Origin: Clostridia bacterium
GTDB lineage: Bacteria; Bacillota_A; Clostridia; Oscillospirales; QAKW01
Reading direction: 5' to 3'
Length of the DNA stretch: 5,633 nucleotides
NCBI GenBank assembly: GCA_017396865.1
Contig: JAFQKO010000110.1
Location: forward strand, 1 to 5,633
The notes under the pieces are model-generated. The model saw only the letters and a program-made list of their open reading frames with translations, was not told where the DNA came from and did no database searches. Shown in pieces: positions 5,303 to 5,633 of this stretch. The stretch's first letter is position 1. Each line of letters opens with the position of its first letter. A program made the translations under genes and the position numbers.

Positions 5303-5451
5303 TTATCTGTCAACCTCGGCTCGTTCAAATCTAATTTTGAACGTAAATTCTTCGGGATCAGAATCAAAATCTTGTAAATCAATTTCTAAAGTATAGTAGT
5401 TGCCATGGTCAAAAAGTCTGTCTGCTAACCATCAAACTTATTTTCTTTCAT
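5303..5451 (-). pseudogene. Small acidic protein gene with an apparent frameshift
   Basis: ATG at 5449-5451 follows GAGGTGAGG (about 5455-5463), but its frame stops after eight residues (MKENKFDG) at TAG 5425-5427. In the -1 frame the sequence continues from 5431 as WLADRLFDHGNYYTLEIDLQ and onward to FKIRFERAEVDR, stopping at TAA 5303-5305. That second frame has a TGA immediately upstream and no start of its own, so a single missing base near 5431-5433 best explains the pattern; the repaired protein would be about 49 residues. The alternation in TFKIRFE suggests a beta strand, and DFDSDPEE is very acidic. No classical slippery heptamer is present, which argues against programmed shifting. Family not recognised. 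A single-base assembly error is also possible. Confidence 0.5.
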
Positions 5452-5471
5452 AATCCTCACCTCTGCAAATG

Positions 5472-5573
5472 TTATAACATATTTAATGAAATATTGCTAC
5501 GCAATATGAAATAATCCTTTGTACCGCGATTAACAGCAACAATAGAAGTATCCGAAACAATAATATATTCCAT
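5472..5573 (-). CDS. 33-residue small protein, unknown
   Basis: ATG (5571-5573) opens a short frame starting MEYIIVSDTSIVAVNRGT and ending SNISLNML, with TAA at 5472-5474. It is preceded by a perfect TGGAGG RBS (5581-5586, 7-base spacing) and a strong promoter (5597-5626), which is better support than chance gives a 33-codon ORF. The next start on the same strand (5451) is 20 bases downstream with its own RBS, so the two form a small operon. The first half alternates Ile/Val with polar residues, suggesting beta structure; no signal peptide, membrane helix or metal motif is seen. It could be a complete tiny protein or the front of a longer one cut short. Family not recognised. Confidence 0.5.
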   Translation of the reverse strand: MEYIIVSDTSIVAVNRGTKDYFILRSNISLNML

Positions 5574-5596
5574 AACGCTACCTCCAACTTAAATGT

Positions 5597-5626
5597 ATTA
5601 TATCACAGATTTGTTGCATTTTTCAA
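5597..5626 (-). promoter_or_regulatory. Minus-strand promoter for the small-gene pair
   Basis: On the minus strand -35 is TTGAAA (5621-5626) and -10 is TATAAT (5597-5602), 18 bp apart. The expected start of transcription lies just before the TGGAGG RBS of the 33-residue ORF. Confidence 0.75.
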
Positions 5627-5633
5627 TGATATA

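Noticed and set aside
5432..5440. Programmed -1 frameshift signal in the small acidic gene
   Set aside because: The sequence AATAAGTTTGA does not fit the X-XXY-YYZ slippery pattern and no strong downstream stem was seen, so a plain mutation is likelier.

Overview
This window looks like a chromosomal segment from a gut-type Clostridia member (Bacillota, possibly Oscillospiraceae). The grounds are strong AGGAGG-type ribosome binding sites, textbook sigma-A promoters (TTGACA or TTGAAA with TATACT or TATAAT), U-tailed hairpin terminators, an IS200/IS605 relic of a type common in Clostridia, and a multi-hairpin intergenic array. The genus is a guess. The left two thirds is GC-rich with core-type codon use. 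The right third, from about 3510, is visibly more AT-rich and holds accessory-type content, including fragments.

Layout. Positions 2-418 (+) are the 3' end of an endonuclease/exonuclease/phosphatase-fold gene, closed by a strong, possibly two-way terminator (421-460). Positions 464-590 hold an array of palindromes joined by ATATCG linkers. It abuts the stop codon of a divergent NAD(P)-dependent glycerol-3-phosphate dehydrogenase gene (592-1554, minus). Positions 1593-1664 contain back-to-back promoters, one for the dehydrogenase and one for a two-gene operon (1699-2586 and 2610-3509, plus). The operon encodes paralogous proteins, each with an N-terminal zinc ribbon, one membrane helix, a long acidic helical segment and a C-terminal membrane bundle. 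It ends at a terminator (3517-3548).

From 3549 to 3844 lies a second divergent control region. A minus-strand promoter drives a 12-codon leader ORF and the start of a small protein whose 3' end appears lost. A plus-strand promoter drives a 407-residue AAA_14/DUF4143 ATPase (3845-5068). Two dyad sites of matching architecture sit on these promoters, which suggests a dedicated repressor, possibly the ATPase itself. After the ATPase terminator (5079-5110) come a palindrome and a TnpA fragment from an IS200/IS605 element. The right end holds an unlisted minus-strand pair of tiny genes: a 33-codon ORF with an excellent promoter and RBS, followed by a roughly 49-codon gene that seems broken by a -1 frameshift.

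No RNA genes or CRISPR were found. The most interesting items are the ATPase operator pair, the tandem zinc-ribbon membrane operon, the hairpin array, and the small minus-strand genes flanking the ATPase.
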